Below are positions 9,568 through 18,531 of a DNA stretch of 64,000 bases, piece after piece. Made by a program: the position numbers and the translations under genes. The notes below the pieces were generated by a model that saw only the letters and a program-made list of their open reading frames with translations, ran no database searches and had not been told where the DNA came from. Every line of letters begins with the position of its first letter. Position 1 is the stretch's first letter. Source of the DNA: AP-15 sp963738185. Lineage in GTDB: Bacteria; Pseudomonadota; Alphaproteobacteria; ATCC43930; CGMCC-115725. The stretch is from assembly GCA_963738185.1 (NCBI GenBank), contig CAVTVA010000003.1, positions 2,046,001 through 2,110,000 of the forward strand, in the 5' to 3' direction.

Positions 9568-10554
9568 TCACGAGAAGACGGCAAAGCCGAGCCCGGTGCC
9601 GGAGCCGGCCGGGGTGCGGTAGCCGGGGACGTAATGCGACCAGGCCAAGTCGAGGTGCTCGACCGCGCCGCCGACCGCGATCCACATGCGTATCTCCGAG
9701 CTGCCGGAATTAAGCTTTTTGCGCGGCAATGACTGCAGCGCCTCGCCGTCCTTGCGCTTCAGCGCGTCGATGACGCCGCGGTCGAGCTCCTCGTCGACAA
9801 CGAAATGGCTGAGGCCGCCCGAGCCGACGATGCCGATGCGCATGTCAGCCGGCCAGCTCTCGACCGCCTCGTGGATCGCCTGGCCGAGCTTAAAGCAGCG
9901 CCGCGGCGTCGGCTGGTTCGGCGGGTAATAAGTGTTGAGGAACACCGGCACGACCGGCAGCTCCTGGTCTTCCATCAGCCGCTTGCGTACGAAGGCGTGA
10001 GCGTGGCCTTCACCGTGCCCGGGCGGCAGCCCGTTCGACGAGGCGATGTCGAACTCACGGTCGATCAATTCGCCGATCATGTGCAATGCCAGCGGCGCCG
10101 CGACCGGGTAATCGCGCGGCTCCTTCTCCTCGTAATAGCGCGCAGTGGCCAGCCGCGACCATTCCGGGCCCTTGAAATTGGGCGACAGCGGCACGTTGCG
10201 GATGGTCTCGCCGTAATAGACGAGGATCGACGGCAGGTGGTCTTCGTAAAACAGCTCCTTCTGGTCGTCGCCGAGGATGATCAGCGCGTCGAGCTCGGCG
10301 CGCCGCACGCTTGCTTTCAGATGCTCGACCGCGGCCTGGGCCTCGTCGTGGCGCGCGGCAAAGCGCTCCGGCGTCAACTCCGGCAATGCCCTCGGATCGG
10401 CCCGGCGCACCAATTCCTCGTAGGTGGCGGGCTCGCCCTCCTTGTCGAGAAAAGCGCGCACCCCGTCCCGGTCGATAAAGCTCGGCCAGTCCTTGGCCGG
10501 GGTGTTCAGCATCGGCGTGTGCGAGGTGGCGATCCCGAGGACGATTTTGGCCAT
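9568..10554 (-). CDS. Class III extradiol ring-cleavage dioxygenase (LigB superfamily)
   Basis: A 328-residue protein of the LigB superfamily, which opens catechol-type rings next to the hydroxyl pair using Fe(II). The N-terminal GIATSHTPML carries the first metal histidine as in LigB. Further signatures are ALIILGDDQKE, EGHAHAFVRKRL, PVFLNTYYPPNQPTP and GSGGLSHFV. Substrates in related enzymes include protocatechuate, gallate and 3-O-methylgallate; the presence of a ligJ-type gene in the window makes a protocatechuate or gallate-like substrate plausible but unproven. A good ribosome-binding site (AAGGAGG) precedes the methionine of MAKIVLG, excluding the longer frame to 10617. It lies between a cupin gene and the Rieske oxygenase and is probably co-transcribed with the latter. 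Confidence 0.88.
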   Translation of the reverse strand: MAKIVLGIATSHTPMLNTPAKDWPSFIDRDGVRAFLDKEGEPATYEELVRRADPRALPELTPERFAARHDEAQAAVEHLKASVRRAELDALIILGDDQKELFYEDHLPSILVYYGETIRNVPLSPNFKGPEWSRLATARYYEEKEPRDYPVAAPLALHMIGELIDREFDIASSNGLPPGHGEGHAHAFVRKRLMEDQELPVVPVFLNTYYPPNQPTPRRCFKLGQAIHEAVESWPADMRIGIVGSGGLSHFVVDEELDRGVIDALKRKDGEALQSLPRKKLNSGSSEIRMWIAVGGAVEHLDLAWSHYVPGYRTPAGSGTGLGFAVFS

Positions 10555-10697
10555 GCCGCTCCTCCTTCCGCGCGGGCGCGCAGATGATGCGCAAACCGTA
10601 TCGCCGCGCATGCACACGCGTCAACGTCGGCGCGGCTCGGTCGCTCGCGCCGTCGTGACCCGCTCCGAGCCGGCCACGGCGACAGCGATGCTGCCCC

Positions 10698-11195
10698 TCA
10701 ATACGGCCTGCCGTCCTCATGGACAAAGAGCCGCGCGCCGTCGGGCGCCACGGCGCGGCCGAGATCGTCGTCGGGATAGATCACCGTGTCGCCGGCGTTG
10801 CGGTCGCCGATTTCCAGGTAAACCACATCGTCGATCGTGCGGTTCAAGAGATGGTGCGCATTGCCCGAGCCGGCCTTGAACCCGGCGCACATGCCGGGGC
10901 GCAGTGCCATTTCGCCGGCGTTGGTGACCAGGATCGGCTCGCCTTCGAGGATGTAGACGAACTCGTCCTCGCGCGAATGGGTGTGGCGCAATGCCGAGGC
11001 GCCGCCCGGCGGCAACCGGGTTAGATTTACTCCGAAATTGGTCAGGCCGAACAGGTCGCCGAGCGGCCGCCGCACCCGTCCGACCACGCGCGCGGCGAAC
11101 GGCTCGGGATAGCCGCGGCCCGGCGGCGCCGGCGCTGCCGAAGCGGCCTCGATCGCCTGCACCTCGATCGCTTGGGCCGCGCTCGCTTCAGCCAT
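10698..11195 (-). CDS. Cupin-domain protein
   Basis: A 165-residue protein with a single cupin beta-barrel: the first motif is HTHSREDEFVYILEGEP (metal-binding His and Glu), the second runs through MCAGFKAGSGNAHHLLNRT. The last part, DTVIYPDDDLG..DGARLFVHEDGRPY, matches a group of cupins often found beside aromatic dioxygenases. The exact reaction is unknown; roles could be ring-cleavage accessory, isomerase or binding. An Ala-rich N-terminus precedes the domain. The start at 11195 has a GGAGG site upstream. The gene is in the same direction as the LigB-type and Rieske genes, 143 bases upstream of the former, so an operon is likely. Confidence 0.85.
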   Translation of the reverse strand: MAEASAAQAIEVQAIEAASAAPAPPGRGYPEPFAARVVGRVRRPLGDLFGLTNFGVNLTRLPPGGASALRHTHSREDEFVYILEGEPILVTNAGEMALRPGMCAGFKAGSGNAHHLLNRTIDDVVYLEIGDRNAGDTVIYPDDDLGRAVAPDGARLFVHEDGRPY

Positions 11196-11381
11196 GTTGT
11201 CCTCCGTCCGAGACCCGGCCCCGATTATGGATGCGCGGTCGGGCTTCGGCAATTCGCCAAGGGTTTTTCATGTCGGTGACGCACCAGTTGTCCGCCTTTC
11301 GTAGCGCGTGAGGCGTCCGCCAAGTTCGCCTCCTGTTCTGGAGGGGGCGATGCCGCGGGCAGCGCGTTATGGGAGGTTTTT

Positions 11382-11768
11382 GTGCTCAGGTTCGAAGAGG
11401 CGTTGGAACGCCACCGCAAACGGCGGCTGACGGCGGACGAGGCGGGCGAGCTACTGGGAAATGTCGGGCGGCATTTCCGGCGGCTGATCGTGCGCTATGA
11501 CGAAGAGGGCGCCGAGGGATTGCATGTCCGGCGGCATTTTTCCGGGGCGGCGAATCCGGCTGCCGCCTCTTTTTCATTGTCCGCGATCCGCCGCCTGCGG
11601 GGTGTCGGATTTTTTTACACGAGGCTCGCCGGCGGTCTTTGCTACCCGACCGTGAAAGAGTTGCGACAGCTCAAGGAATTGAGCAGCATTCGCCGCGAAA
11701 GCGGGGACCCCGCCCTGCGGCGGGCAGCTATGGCTGGCGCGCGGCCTCTCAGGAGCGAGGCAGGATAG
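11382..11768 (+). pseudogene. N-terminal remnant of an ISNCY-type transposase
   Basis: The first 50-odd codons (MLRFEEALERHRKRRLTADE, then AGELLGNVGRHFRRL and RYDEEGAEGL) reproduce the N-terminal helix-turn-helix of transposases of the ISNCY group, whose full proteins are around 400 residues. After about residue 52 similarity ends and the frame continues through unrelated Arg-rich sequence to 11768. No catalytic DDE segment and no obvious terminal inverted repeats were seen, so this is a truncated insertion-sequence relic between the cupin gene and the PEP-CTERM gene. The start codon at 11382 is GTG. A small stand-alone DNA-binding protein cannot be excluded. Confidence 0.6.
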
Positions 11769-11937
11769 GGCTCGATCCGATCAGATAAACGTCGGCAGAT
11801 TTTACAATCTCTGTTGCGAGCTTTCGCATTAACCATCGAAAATCTTTCAGTGCGTGATTTAGGAATTCTGGCACTGAAATTGCTCACTCTTCGGTCAAGA
11901 TGCGCGCGGCGCATCGAAGCTTGTAGGAGAGGCTGAT

Positions 11938-12681
11938 ATGATGAACGCAATACTGCGCCGGTTTGGGCCGGCAACAGCGCTGGCCGCGGTCGCGCTGGCT
12001 GCTGCGGCCGGCTCGGCCAAAGCGGCTCCGGTCGCCGAGATCAATTTCGGCGCCTTGACCCCGACCCCGGGCTGCAGCGCCAGCACCAACGCCGGCGACA
12101 ACGGCCTGATCTGCGCCAACTCGCAGACCTTCACCGCCAATGGCAGCACCTTTACCGCGACCGGCTTCAGCGACGCATTCACCACTCCATCCGCGCTGAC
12201 CTTGAAGCCGTTGACGAGCCCGCCGGGGCCGCCGACCAATTCTCTCGACGAAAGCGGCCTTGGTGAAAATGCCGCCGGCGCCACCAAGTGCACGGATACC
12301 CACGACGCCGTTAACTGCGAGATCGCCGGAACGGCGTCGGTCGCCGTCGTCAGCAACAACCCGATCACCGATGTGCTGATCGGCTCGGCGCAATCCGGGG
12401 AGAATTTCAACGTTTATACCGGCTCGACGATCGCCGGGTTGACCCTGTTCAGCTCCGGGGCCGGGACTTGCACGGGGCCGTCCGGAACCTGCGAGATCAG
12501 CGGCTTTTCGGCGCTGGTCGTCGGCGTGCAAAGCGGCGGCGACGGCAACATTCTGTTGACCGCCGTGTCGCAGCCGGCGGCCCCGGTGCCCGAGCCCGCG
12601 AGCCTAGCGTTGCTCGGGACCGCGCTGGCCGGCCTCGGGCTCGCCCGGCGGCGCCGGCGCGGGGCTTCCGCGGCGGCCTGA
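11938..12681 (+). CDS. PEP-CTERM sorting-domain protein
   Basis: A 247-residue secreted protein. The N-terminus is a signal peptide (ILRR, hydrophobic Ala/Leu run, cleavage near SAKAAPV). The body is rich in Thr, Ser, Gly and Asn with several cysteines and no recognised enzyme domain. The C-terminus has the complete PEP-CTERM signal: VPEPASLALLG, a hydrophobic helix and the basic tail ARRRRR. Such proteins are anchored or processed by exosortase and are associated with exopolysaccharide or biofilm matrix; no exosortase gene is in this window. Two adjacent ATG codons (11938, 11941) can serve as start. A strong intrinsic terminator follows the stop, so the gene is its own unit. Confidence 0.9.
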   Translation: MMNAILRRFGPATALAAVALAAAAGSAKAAPVAEINFGALTPTPGCSASTNAGDNGLICANSQTFTANGSTFTATGFSDAFTTPSALTLKPLTSPPGPPTNSLDESGLGENAAGATKCTDTHDAVNCEIAGTASVAVVSNNPITDVLIGSAQSGENFNVYTGSTIAGLTLFSSGAGTCTGPSGTCEISGFSALVVGVQSGGDGNILLTAVSQPAAPVPEPASLALLGTALAGLGLARRRRRGASAAA

Positions 12682-12705
12682 TCGAAGATTTCAGTGCAAC
12701 TTTTG

Positions 12706-12734
12706 GGGGCGACAGCGGGGCTGCCGCCCCTTTT
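12706..12734 (+). terminator. Intrinsic terminator after the PEP-CTERM gene
   Basis: A 10-base-pair stem (GGGGCGACAG against CTGCCGCCCC, one mismatch) with a five-base loop, followed by TTTT. It lies 25 bases after the PEP-CTERM stop and before the convergent end of dctA. The T-run exists only for the plus strand. Confidence 0.8.
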
Positions 12735-12747
12735 CGTTGCGACGGGC

Positions 12748-14118
12748 TCAGCCCGACACTTGGCGCGCCAGCGCCGGCGCTTCGATGATCTCGTCTTCGG
12801 GGTCGGCGTCGTCATCGCCGTCGAGGACCATCTGCAGCCGGCCGTCATCAAGCTCGCCCATCCATTTGGCGATGACCACGGTGGCGAAGATGTTGCTGAA
12901 CAAATTGGTGACGGCGCGGATCTCGGACATAAAGCGCTCGACGCCGAGCAGCAGCGCGAGCCCGCCGACCGGCAGGATGCCAAGGGCCGGCAGTGTCGCC
13001 GCCAACGCCACGAACCCGGCCCCGGCCACCCCGGCCGCCCCTTTGGTGGTGAACAGCATGACAAACAGCATGGTCAGCTGCTGGCCAAAGCTCAGATGGA
13101 TGCCGGTCGCCTGCGAGATAAACAGGACCGCCATCGTCATATAGATCGCAGTGCCGTCGGTGTTGAACGAAAACCCGGTCGGCAACACCAGCCCGACCAC
13201 CTCCTGCGAGCAGCCCATCCGCTCGAGCTTGGCCATCGCCCGCGGGATCATCGCCTCGCCCGAAGTGGCGCTGAAGGCGATCAGCAGCTCGTCCTTGAAG
13301 TAGCGGATGATCTTGAGGACGCGCAGGCCAAACAGCCGGGCGATCAGCCCAAACCCGACCACCGCGAACAGGATCGAGGTCACATAGACGCTGAGCAGCA
13401 GCTGGCCGAGGCTGGTCAGCGCGTGAAACCCGAACTTGCCGACCGTGAATGCCATCGCCCCAAAGGCGGCGAGCGGCGCCACATACATGATGATCCGCAC
13501 CATGCCGAACAGCACATGGGTGAAGTCGTCGATCAGCGAGGTCAGCTGCGCCGCTCGCGGGCCCAGATGGCACAGCGCAAAGCCGAACAACACGCCCAGC
13601 ACCAGGACCGGCAGCAGCTCCCCGCCGGCGAGCGCGCCCACCATGTTGTGCGGGATCATCTTCATCAGCAGCTCGACAATCGTCAGCGACTTGGCGCCGG
13701 CGACGTATCCGGCCACCGCCTTGTCGCTGAGCGAGGCTGGATCGATGTGCAGGCCCGCCCCCGGCTTCAGGATGTTGCCGACGGCGAGCCCGATAAACAG
13801 CGCCAGGGTCGAGACCACCTCGAAATAGATGATCGCGCGCACCCCGACGACGCCGACCCGGCGCATATCGCCCATCTTGGCGATGCCGGCGGCGACCGTG
13901 GCAAAGATGATCAGCGGCACGACGGCGCGAATAAGCCAGATGAACCCGTCGCTGAACGGTTTCATCGCAACCCCGAGATGCGGGTAGAAATGCCCGAGCA
14001 GAATGCCGATTGCGATCGCGATCAGCACCTGCACATAGAGCTTTTGCAGCGGCGAGCGATATCGCGCCGGTTGCGGCATCGTTATTCTGCCCGCCAGGGT
14101 TCTATTTCTATCCACCAT
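12748..14118 (-). CDS. dctA: C4-dicarboxylate transporter DctA
   Basis: A 456-residue member of the dicarboxylate/amino acid:cation symporter (DAACS) family that imports succinate, fumarate and malate across the inner membrane with protons or sodium. Signatures include the first helix LYVQVLIAIAIGILLGHFYP, the serine-rich re-entrant loop AFSATSGEAMIPRAM, and the helix-7/8 region LPTGFSFNTDGTAIYMTMA that carries the NxDG ion/substrate site. The C-terminus ends in an acidic tail (DGDDDADPEDEI). Two starts are possible (14118 or 14079); the shorter one, MPQPARYRS, has family-like length. It lies 55 bases downstream of the solute-binding-protein gene in the same direction, a possible operon. DctB/DctD regulators are not seen. 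Confidence 0.93.
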   Translation of the reverse strand: MVDRNRTLAGRITMPQPARYRSPLQKLYVQVLIAIAIGILLGHFYPHLGVAMKPFSDGFIWLIRAVVPLIIFATVAAGIAKMGDMRRVGVVGVRAIIYFEVVSTLALFIGLAVGNILKPGAGLHIDPASLSDKAVAGYVAGAKSLTIVELLMKMIPHNMVGALAGGELLPVLVLGVLFGFALCHLGPRAAQLTSLIDDFTHVLFGMVRIIMYVAPLAAFGAMAFTVGKFGFHALTSLGQLLLSVYVTSILFAVVGFGLIARLFGLRVLKIIRYFKDELLIAFSATSGEAMIPRAMAKLERMGCSQEVVGLVLPTGFSFNTDGTAIYMTMAVLFISQATGIHLSFGQQLTMLFVMLFTTKGAAGVAGAGFVALAATLPALGILPVGGLALLLGVERFMSEIRAVTNLFSNIFATVVIAKWMGELDDGRLQMVLDGDDDADPEDEIIEAPALARQVSG

Positions 14119-14173
14119 CTGGTCCCCCTTTTCTCGGTCCCTTGCCCCGTTCTGCCGGGATCAGCCGCCTGCG

Positions 14174-15761
14174 TCATCGGTCGAGCCAGACATCGGTGAG
14201 GTCCTGGCCGATAAAATGACTGGGCGTGATGCTCCAGCCCTTGAGCTTTGACGAGGTCACGACGATGCGGTTCCACCATAAGAGCGGGACGGTATAGGCT
14301 TCGGTCAGCGCGTGGCGCTCGAAGGCGCGGACGATCTTGGCGCGCTGCTGCGGATCGCCGGTCACCGCCTGGCCGATATAGAGCGCGTCGAGAAACCGGT
14401 CGGTCGCTCCGGAATGGTTGACCGGCGACAAATCGCGCGAGGCGTATTTCGTCAATTGGATGGTCGGGTCGTCGTAAAAATCGCCCGAGAAGTCTTGCGC
14501 CGCGTCGAAATCTCCGGTCTCGACCTCTTTGTCCCAGTCGAAGATGCCGAGCTTTTTCTCGGTGGTGGCGACCCCGATCTGGCGCCAGCTGTCGGCCAGC
14601 AGATCGGCGCCGGCATAATGCGGCATCGGTATGTTCCGAACCAGCAGGGTCAGCTTGAGGTCGTGCACCCCGGCCGCGGCGAGCAGCCGGCGCGCCTCGT
14701 TCCGCGAGGCGGCGATGTCGCGGCCAAAGCCGGGCAGGGTGACAAGCTCGGCCTCGGGTGTGGCCCAATTCGAGCCGGGCCGCATGATCCCGCCGACAAA
14801 TTTGAGGAAGGTCGTCTTCTGCAGCTGTTTCGGCCGCACCCCAGCGATCGATCGCCAACGACAATGCGCGCCGCACCCGCGCGTCGTCAAAGGGCGGACG
14901 CTTGGTGTTGAAGACGACCGACAGATTGGCCAGCCACGGGCTTTCGCTGACCGTGACCCGGTCGCCGAGGGCCTCAACCAATTCGTCGCGCTGCGGCGGG
15001 GAAACGCCGCGGAACTCGGCGGCTATCTTGCCGCTCTTGTAGGCGGCCATGATCGCGGCCGGACCGCCGGTGATGAAATCGGCCTGAAACCCGTCGAGGT
15101 AAGGTTTCCCCGACTGAAAATACTTGTTAAATCGGCGGCCGCGCCAATATTGGCCTTTTACATGCTCAGTAAAGACGAATGCTCCGGTTCCGAGAATGTG
15201 CGTGTCCGGAAACCGCGGGTCCTGGGCGAGCTTGGCGGCGCTGTAAATGCAGTTCCACGGCGAGGCGAAGTTGGCCAGCATCGCCGCGTCCGGCCAGCGC
15301 AAATGAAAGACGACGGTCAGCGCGTCAGGCGCGTCGATGCGCGAAATCGCCGTGTAATCGACGCGGCGCGCCGACACCACACCCGGCGGCGGATCGATCA
15401 GGCGCTGGTAGCTCGCCTTGATATCGGCCGAGCCGAGCGGCGCGCCGTCGTGAAACAGCACATTGGGCCGCAGCTTGAAGGTGTAGGTCATCCGGTCGGG
15501 CGACACGCTCCACGACTGCGCCAGGTCGCCGACAATGCGCGGATAATCGGCCGCGTCGAACTTGAGCAGGGTCGAGTAATGCGGCGCCACCGGATGTAAA
15601 AAGGCGAACGAGGTGTTGGCGTAGCAATCGTAGTTCTTGGGCTCGACCGAGACGGCGAATTCGAGGATGCCGCCATGTTTCGGCGTCGGGGCGGGCTGCG
15701 CAAAAGCGGGGCCGCACAGCAGACCAAGCACTAGTGCTGCTAATTTGACGCGTGTCAGCAT
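14174..15761 (-). CDS. Peptide/nickel-type ABC solute-binding protein, one frame break
   Basis: Family 5 (SBP_bac_5) extracytoplasmic binding protein for an oligopeptide-type ABC importer. A signal peptide (MLTRVKLAALVLGLLCGPAFA) starts at 15761. Family signatures follow: PKHGGILEFAV, DLAQSWSVSPDRMTYTFKLR, VLFHDGAPLGSADIKASY and FNTKRPPFDDARVRRALSLA. At about 14845, beside a run of C/G bases, the frame changes; the C-terminal 200 residues (QKTTFLKFVGGIMRPGSNW to SHFIGQDLTDVWLDR) are in the next frame, consistent with one extra base. Without the break the protein is about 528 residues, normal for the family. No permease or ATPase genes are adjacent. The longer frame back to 15899 runs through a palindromic repeat and is not coding. 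Confidence 0.82.
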
Positions 15762-15779
15762 CCGCTTTTGCCCGTCCTG

Positions 15780-15939
15780 CCCGCGAAAGCGGGCACCCAG
15801 AGCCTGCCCTTCGCTTGAGCAACGGGCCGCCCGGACCCCACCCTTGGCCCCTGGACCTCCGCTTTCGAGCGTGTGAAGAAATCCCAAAACATTAGTCATT
15901 CCGGGGCGGTCCGAAGGGCCGAGCCCGGAATGACTTTTT
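15780..15939. repeat. REP-like palindromes upstream of the binding-protein gene
   Basis: Two inverted repeats lie in the non-coding stretch: CCCGCGAAAGCGGG at 15780-15793, and a 12-base-pair stem at 15894-15905 / 15924-15935 (AGTCATTCCGGG against CCCGGAATGACT) with a nested small hairpin in the loop and T5 at 15935-15939. Both are of the widespread extragenic-palindrome type in proteobacteria. The second could also act as a terminator on the plus strand. The remaining bases to 16158 show no gene. Confidence 0.7.
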
Positions 15940-16158
15940 CAGAGAGAACGATTTCTTCACAAGCGCTTTTGCGGGGGCGACGAGAAAAGGGGATGGGAAC
16001 CACCTGTCCTATTCGTGCCGCCAGGTTGACGCCGACGCAAATCGCCGCTCCTGATACGGCGCGCCTCGCGGCAACGCACGCCGGCATCGTGCCGCATGGA
16101 ACCATCCTCACCTGGCGATCCTCGCCCACGATCCGGCCGCAACCGTGCCGCAAAGGGC

Positions 16159-17292
16159 CTAGCGCGCCTGCCCCTTTTGCCATTGCTCGAATTGGCCGAA
16201 CAGTTGGTCCTTCTGCTGCTGGGTCAACGGAGTTCCGCCGCTCGCCTGCTGCCGCTGGTCGATAAAGCGGGCGAAGATCGCCTTCAGATCCTGCTCGCTG
16301 GGCGCGGTGGAGACTTGGGTGTTGCGCGCCAACCAATCGGCCGCCGGGGGAAAGCGCCGCCAGCCGGGAAGTTCGGCGGCGATGTTGACCTCCCGCCATT
16401 TCGGATCGTGACCGGGCGTTAACAGCGCCTGAAACCCGGTAAAAAAAGCATCGACGAAATTGACCACATTGCGGTACCGCTCGGAATCCGGCTGCAGATT
16501 GGCGACCGCCAGCACCGCGCCGATGGCCACCGTGTCGACCGGCTGGTCGGCCGGCACCAGACCCGGGTAGTCCGAGGCGGTGAGGCTGGTCGGCGCATAA
16601 ACCGCGGTGATCGTCGGACTGACCGGGATTGCCAGAAAATGCAGCCCGTCGCGGCGGTCGAGCCCCTGAAACAGCGGCGCGGGCTTGCCGGCGACAAAAG
16701 CCATGGCGGCGATCTCGCCGCGGCGCAGCTTTTCGAGGGCCACCTCTTGGTCGTCATTGGTGGCGATGACCGGGATATGCAGCAGGCCGAACAGCCGGTC
16801 CGCGGTGATTGCGGTGCCGGCGCCGCGCAGATCGACGTTGACCTTTTGATTGGCGAGGTCGGCGACGGTCTTGATGTCGCGCCGCGCCAGCAGATGGAAC
16901 TCCTCGTTATAGAGCTTGGCGATGTAGCTGATCCGGTTCTCGATCCCGGGAAACAGGTTTTGCTGTCGCGCGTAATTGAGCACGTCGTCCTGCAGAATGG
17001 CCATATCGACGCCGTGCAGCAGATCGAGGTCGGAAATATTCTGCAGCGCCCCCTTGCCGACGACCGGCAAGACCCGCCTGGTGGCGCCGTCGTCGATGAC
17101 ATTGGCCAGATCCTCGGCAATGCGCACCGAAATCCCCGAGGCGCGCCCGGTCTCCAACTCGACGACGCCGCGGTTGACGGCAATTGCGGCTGGCGGCGCG
17201 GCATAACGCGCGGCACTCGCAAACTGCCCGCAGCTGACCAGTGCGGCGATCGAAAGGACAGCAAAGATGATCTGGTTCACGGTGCCCGCCAT
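16159..17292 (-). CDS. TAXI-family TRAP transporter solute-binding protein
   Basis: A 377-residue extracytoplasmic receptor of the TAXI (TRAP-associated extracytoplasmic immunogenic) family. A signal sequence (MAGTVNQIIFAVLSIAALVS, lipobox-like VSCG) is followed by the TAXI fold: INRG-like start, GVDMAILQDDVLNY, YNEEFHLLARRDIKTVADL, KVNVDLRGAGTAITADRLF and YAPTSLTASDYPGLV. TAXI proteins bind glutamate/glutamine or other small acids for TRAP uptake. No fused DctQM membrane gene is in view. The start was set at 17292, one base after the stop of the upstream gene, which indicates translational coupling; the frame further upstream is antisense-like low-complexity sequence. The C-terminal Gln-rich tail (QQQKDQLFGQFEQWQKGQ) is unusual. 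Confidence 0.82.
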   Translation of the reverse strand: MAGTVNQIIFAVLSIAALVSCGQFASAARYAAPPAAIAVNRGVVELETGRASGISVRIAEDLANVIDDGATRRVLPVVGKGALQNISDLDLLHGVDMAILQDDVLNYARQQNLFPGIENRISYIAKLYNEEFHLLARRDIKTVADLANQKVNVDLRGAGTAITADRLFGLLHIPVIATNDDQEVALEKLRRGEIAAMAFVAGKPAPLFQGLDRRDGLHFLAIPVSPTITAVYAPTSLTASDYPGLVPADQPVDTVAIGAVLAVANLQPDSERYRNVVNFVDAFFTGFQALLTPGHDPKWREVNIAAELPGWRRFPPAADWLARNTQVSTAPSEQDLKAIFARFIDQRQQASGGTPLTQQQKDQLFGQFEQWQKGQAR

Positions 17293-17293
17293 G

Positions 17294-18115
17294 TCATTTA
17301 CTTTCGAGCCTGTGCAAGTAGGGTTCGGCGTTGCTCGCACCGAGGGCGAGGGCGCGACGGTACCAGTCGAGCGCCCGCGCCGGGTCGCCGCGCATGCGCA
17401 AGCCGATGCTGGCGAGAAAGATCGGGTCGAAGGTGGCGCCCGCCCGCAGCGCCGCCTCTCCGTCGCCGCCATCGGCGGCGCGTTCATAAAACAGCCGCGC
17501 CGAGGCGACGTCGCCGGCGCGCAGAAAGGCGTCGCCGCGGATCAGCAGACCGGCCGCCTGATCGTTGGCCGCCTGATCGTTGGGCGTCTGATCCTGGCGA
17601 GGCTGCGCCGCAGCGCGCGGGTCCGCACCTGTCGCCCGGGCCGCCCCCGGTTGTGGCGTGAAGCCGGCGCGCTTTGCGGTCGGTAGGGGTGTCGCCGCGT
17701 CGCCGCCGAAATGCCGCGCCGGCATCGGTGCAGCGAGCTTTTGCGCCGCCTGAGCGGCATTGCCGGCGGCGTCGCCCGGCAGACCAGCTAGCGGCATGGC
17801 CGCGATGGCGGCGCTGCGGGCGCGGAGCAGTGGTTGGCTGAGCGTCGGCGTGGCGGGCGGCCGCAGCTGAACAAAGGCGATGCCGAAGAAAACGACAATG
17901 GTTGTCGCGGCTGCGATCGCAAAGGCGGCGAGACCAACGGCGACACCCAATGCTGACCCGCATTCGCGGCGAAAGACAATCGCGCCCGGATTGGCCGCTA
18001 GCAGCGGCGGCAGGAGCCAATCGTTCGCCGCATTCGGATCCTCGGCTCCGGCGAGACCCGAGCTCGAAGAACGTATCGGCGCATCATCGGGCTTATGCCG
18101 CTGCATCCGCTGCAA
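17294..18115 (-). CDS. Membrane-anchored Sel1/TPR-like repeat protein
   Basis: A 273-residue protein with one strong membrane segment at about residues 55-85 (ALGVAVGLAAFAIAAATTIV), a long Ala/Pro-rich linker, and a C-terminal repeat region with Sel1/TPR features: GLLIRGDAFLRAGDVASARL, FYERAADGGDGEAALRAG and ARALDWYRRALALGASNAEP. It is likely anchored in the inner membrane with the repeats on one side as a protein-binding platform. A 15-base tandem duplication near 17555-17584 makes the NDQAANDQAA repeat in the linker. Its stop is one base from the TAXI receptor start, so the two probably act together; the function is unknown. Confidence 0.7.
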   Translation of the reverse strand: MQRMQRHKPDDAPIRSSSSGLAGAEDPNAANDWLLPPLLAANPGAIVFRRECGSALGVAVGLAAFAIAAATTIVVFFGIAFVQLRPPATPTLSQPLLRARSAAIAAMPLAGLPGDAAGNAAQAAQKLAAPMPARHFGGDAATPLPTAKRAGFTPQPGAARATGADPRAAAQPRQDQTPNDQAANDQAAGLLIRGDAFLRAGDVASARLFYERAADGGDGEAALRAGATFDPIFLASIGLRMRGDPARALDWYRRALALGASNAEPYLHRLESK

Positions 18116-18531
18116 CCGACGCCTGAGGCAGTCCGGGACACGGACCGCCGAGATCGGATTATCGCCGTCGGCCCCTCGCCATGACCCCCCGCGCTGCCGT
18201 CACCGGCAACGTGGGGCGGTCTTGCAACCGCTCGCTTAGTAGGCTCGGAAACAAAGGCATAAACCTTAGCGTCATTTATTCGTCATCAACGCATCTCGGT
18301 CAAGCCCCCGCGTCGTCCATATGGGCGCGATCGATCAGTTGAGAGCCAGGCTTGGTTAAAGAAACCTCGGCGCCGGCCACGGTTGATGTCCGGGGCGTCA
18401 GACCGGGTCAAGGGATCATCGGGGCTTGTCTTGCCCGAGCCGGCAATTTTAACTGTCAGGAGCGTCGTTCAGAAACTCGTGCGTTATCGCGGCGCAGCAT
18501 TTGCCGCAAACGACAAAGCGAACCTGAACCG
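18116..18531. other. Intergenic stretch without recognisable gene
   Basis: Some 415 bases between the repeat-protein start and the small secreted protein. No frame shows recognisable similarity; the sequence is locally less G+C-rich (around 18240-18340), as expected for a promoter region of the minus-strand repeat-protein/TAXI unit. Nothing else was identified. Confidence 0.4.

Noticed and set aside
12694..14199. 501-codon plus-strand frame rich in His, Gln and Asp
   Set aside because: Antisense to dctA; composition is typical of a complementary-strand shadow.
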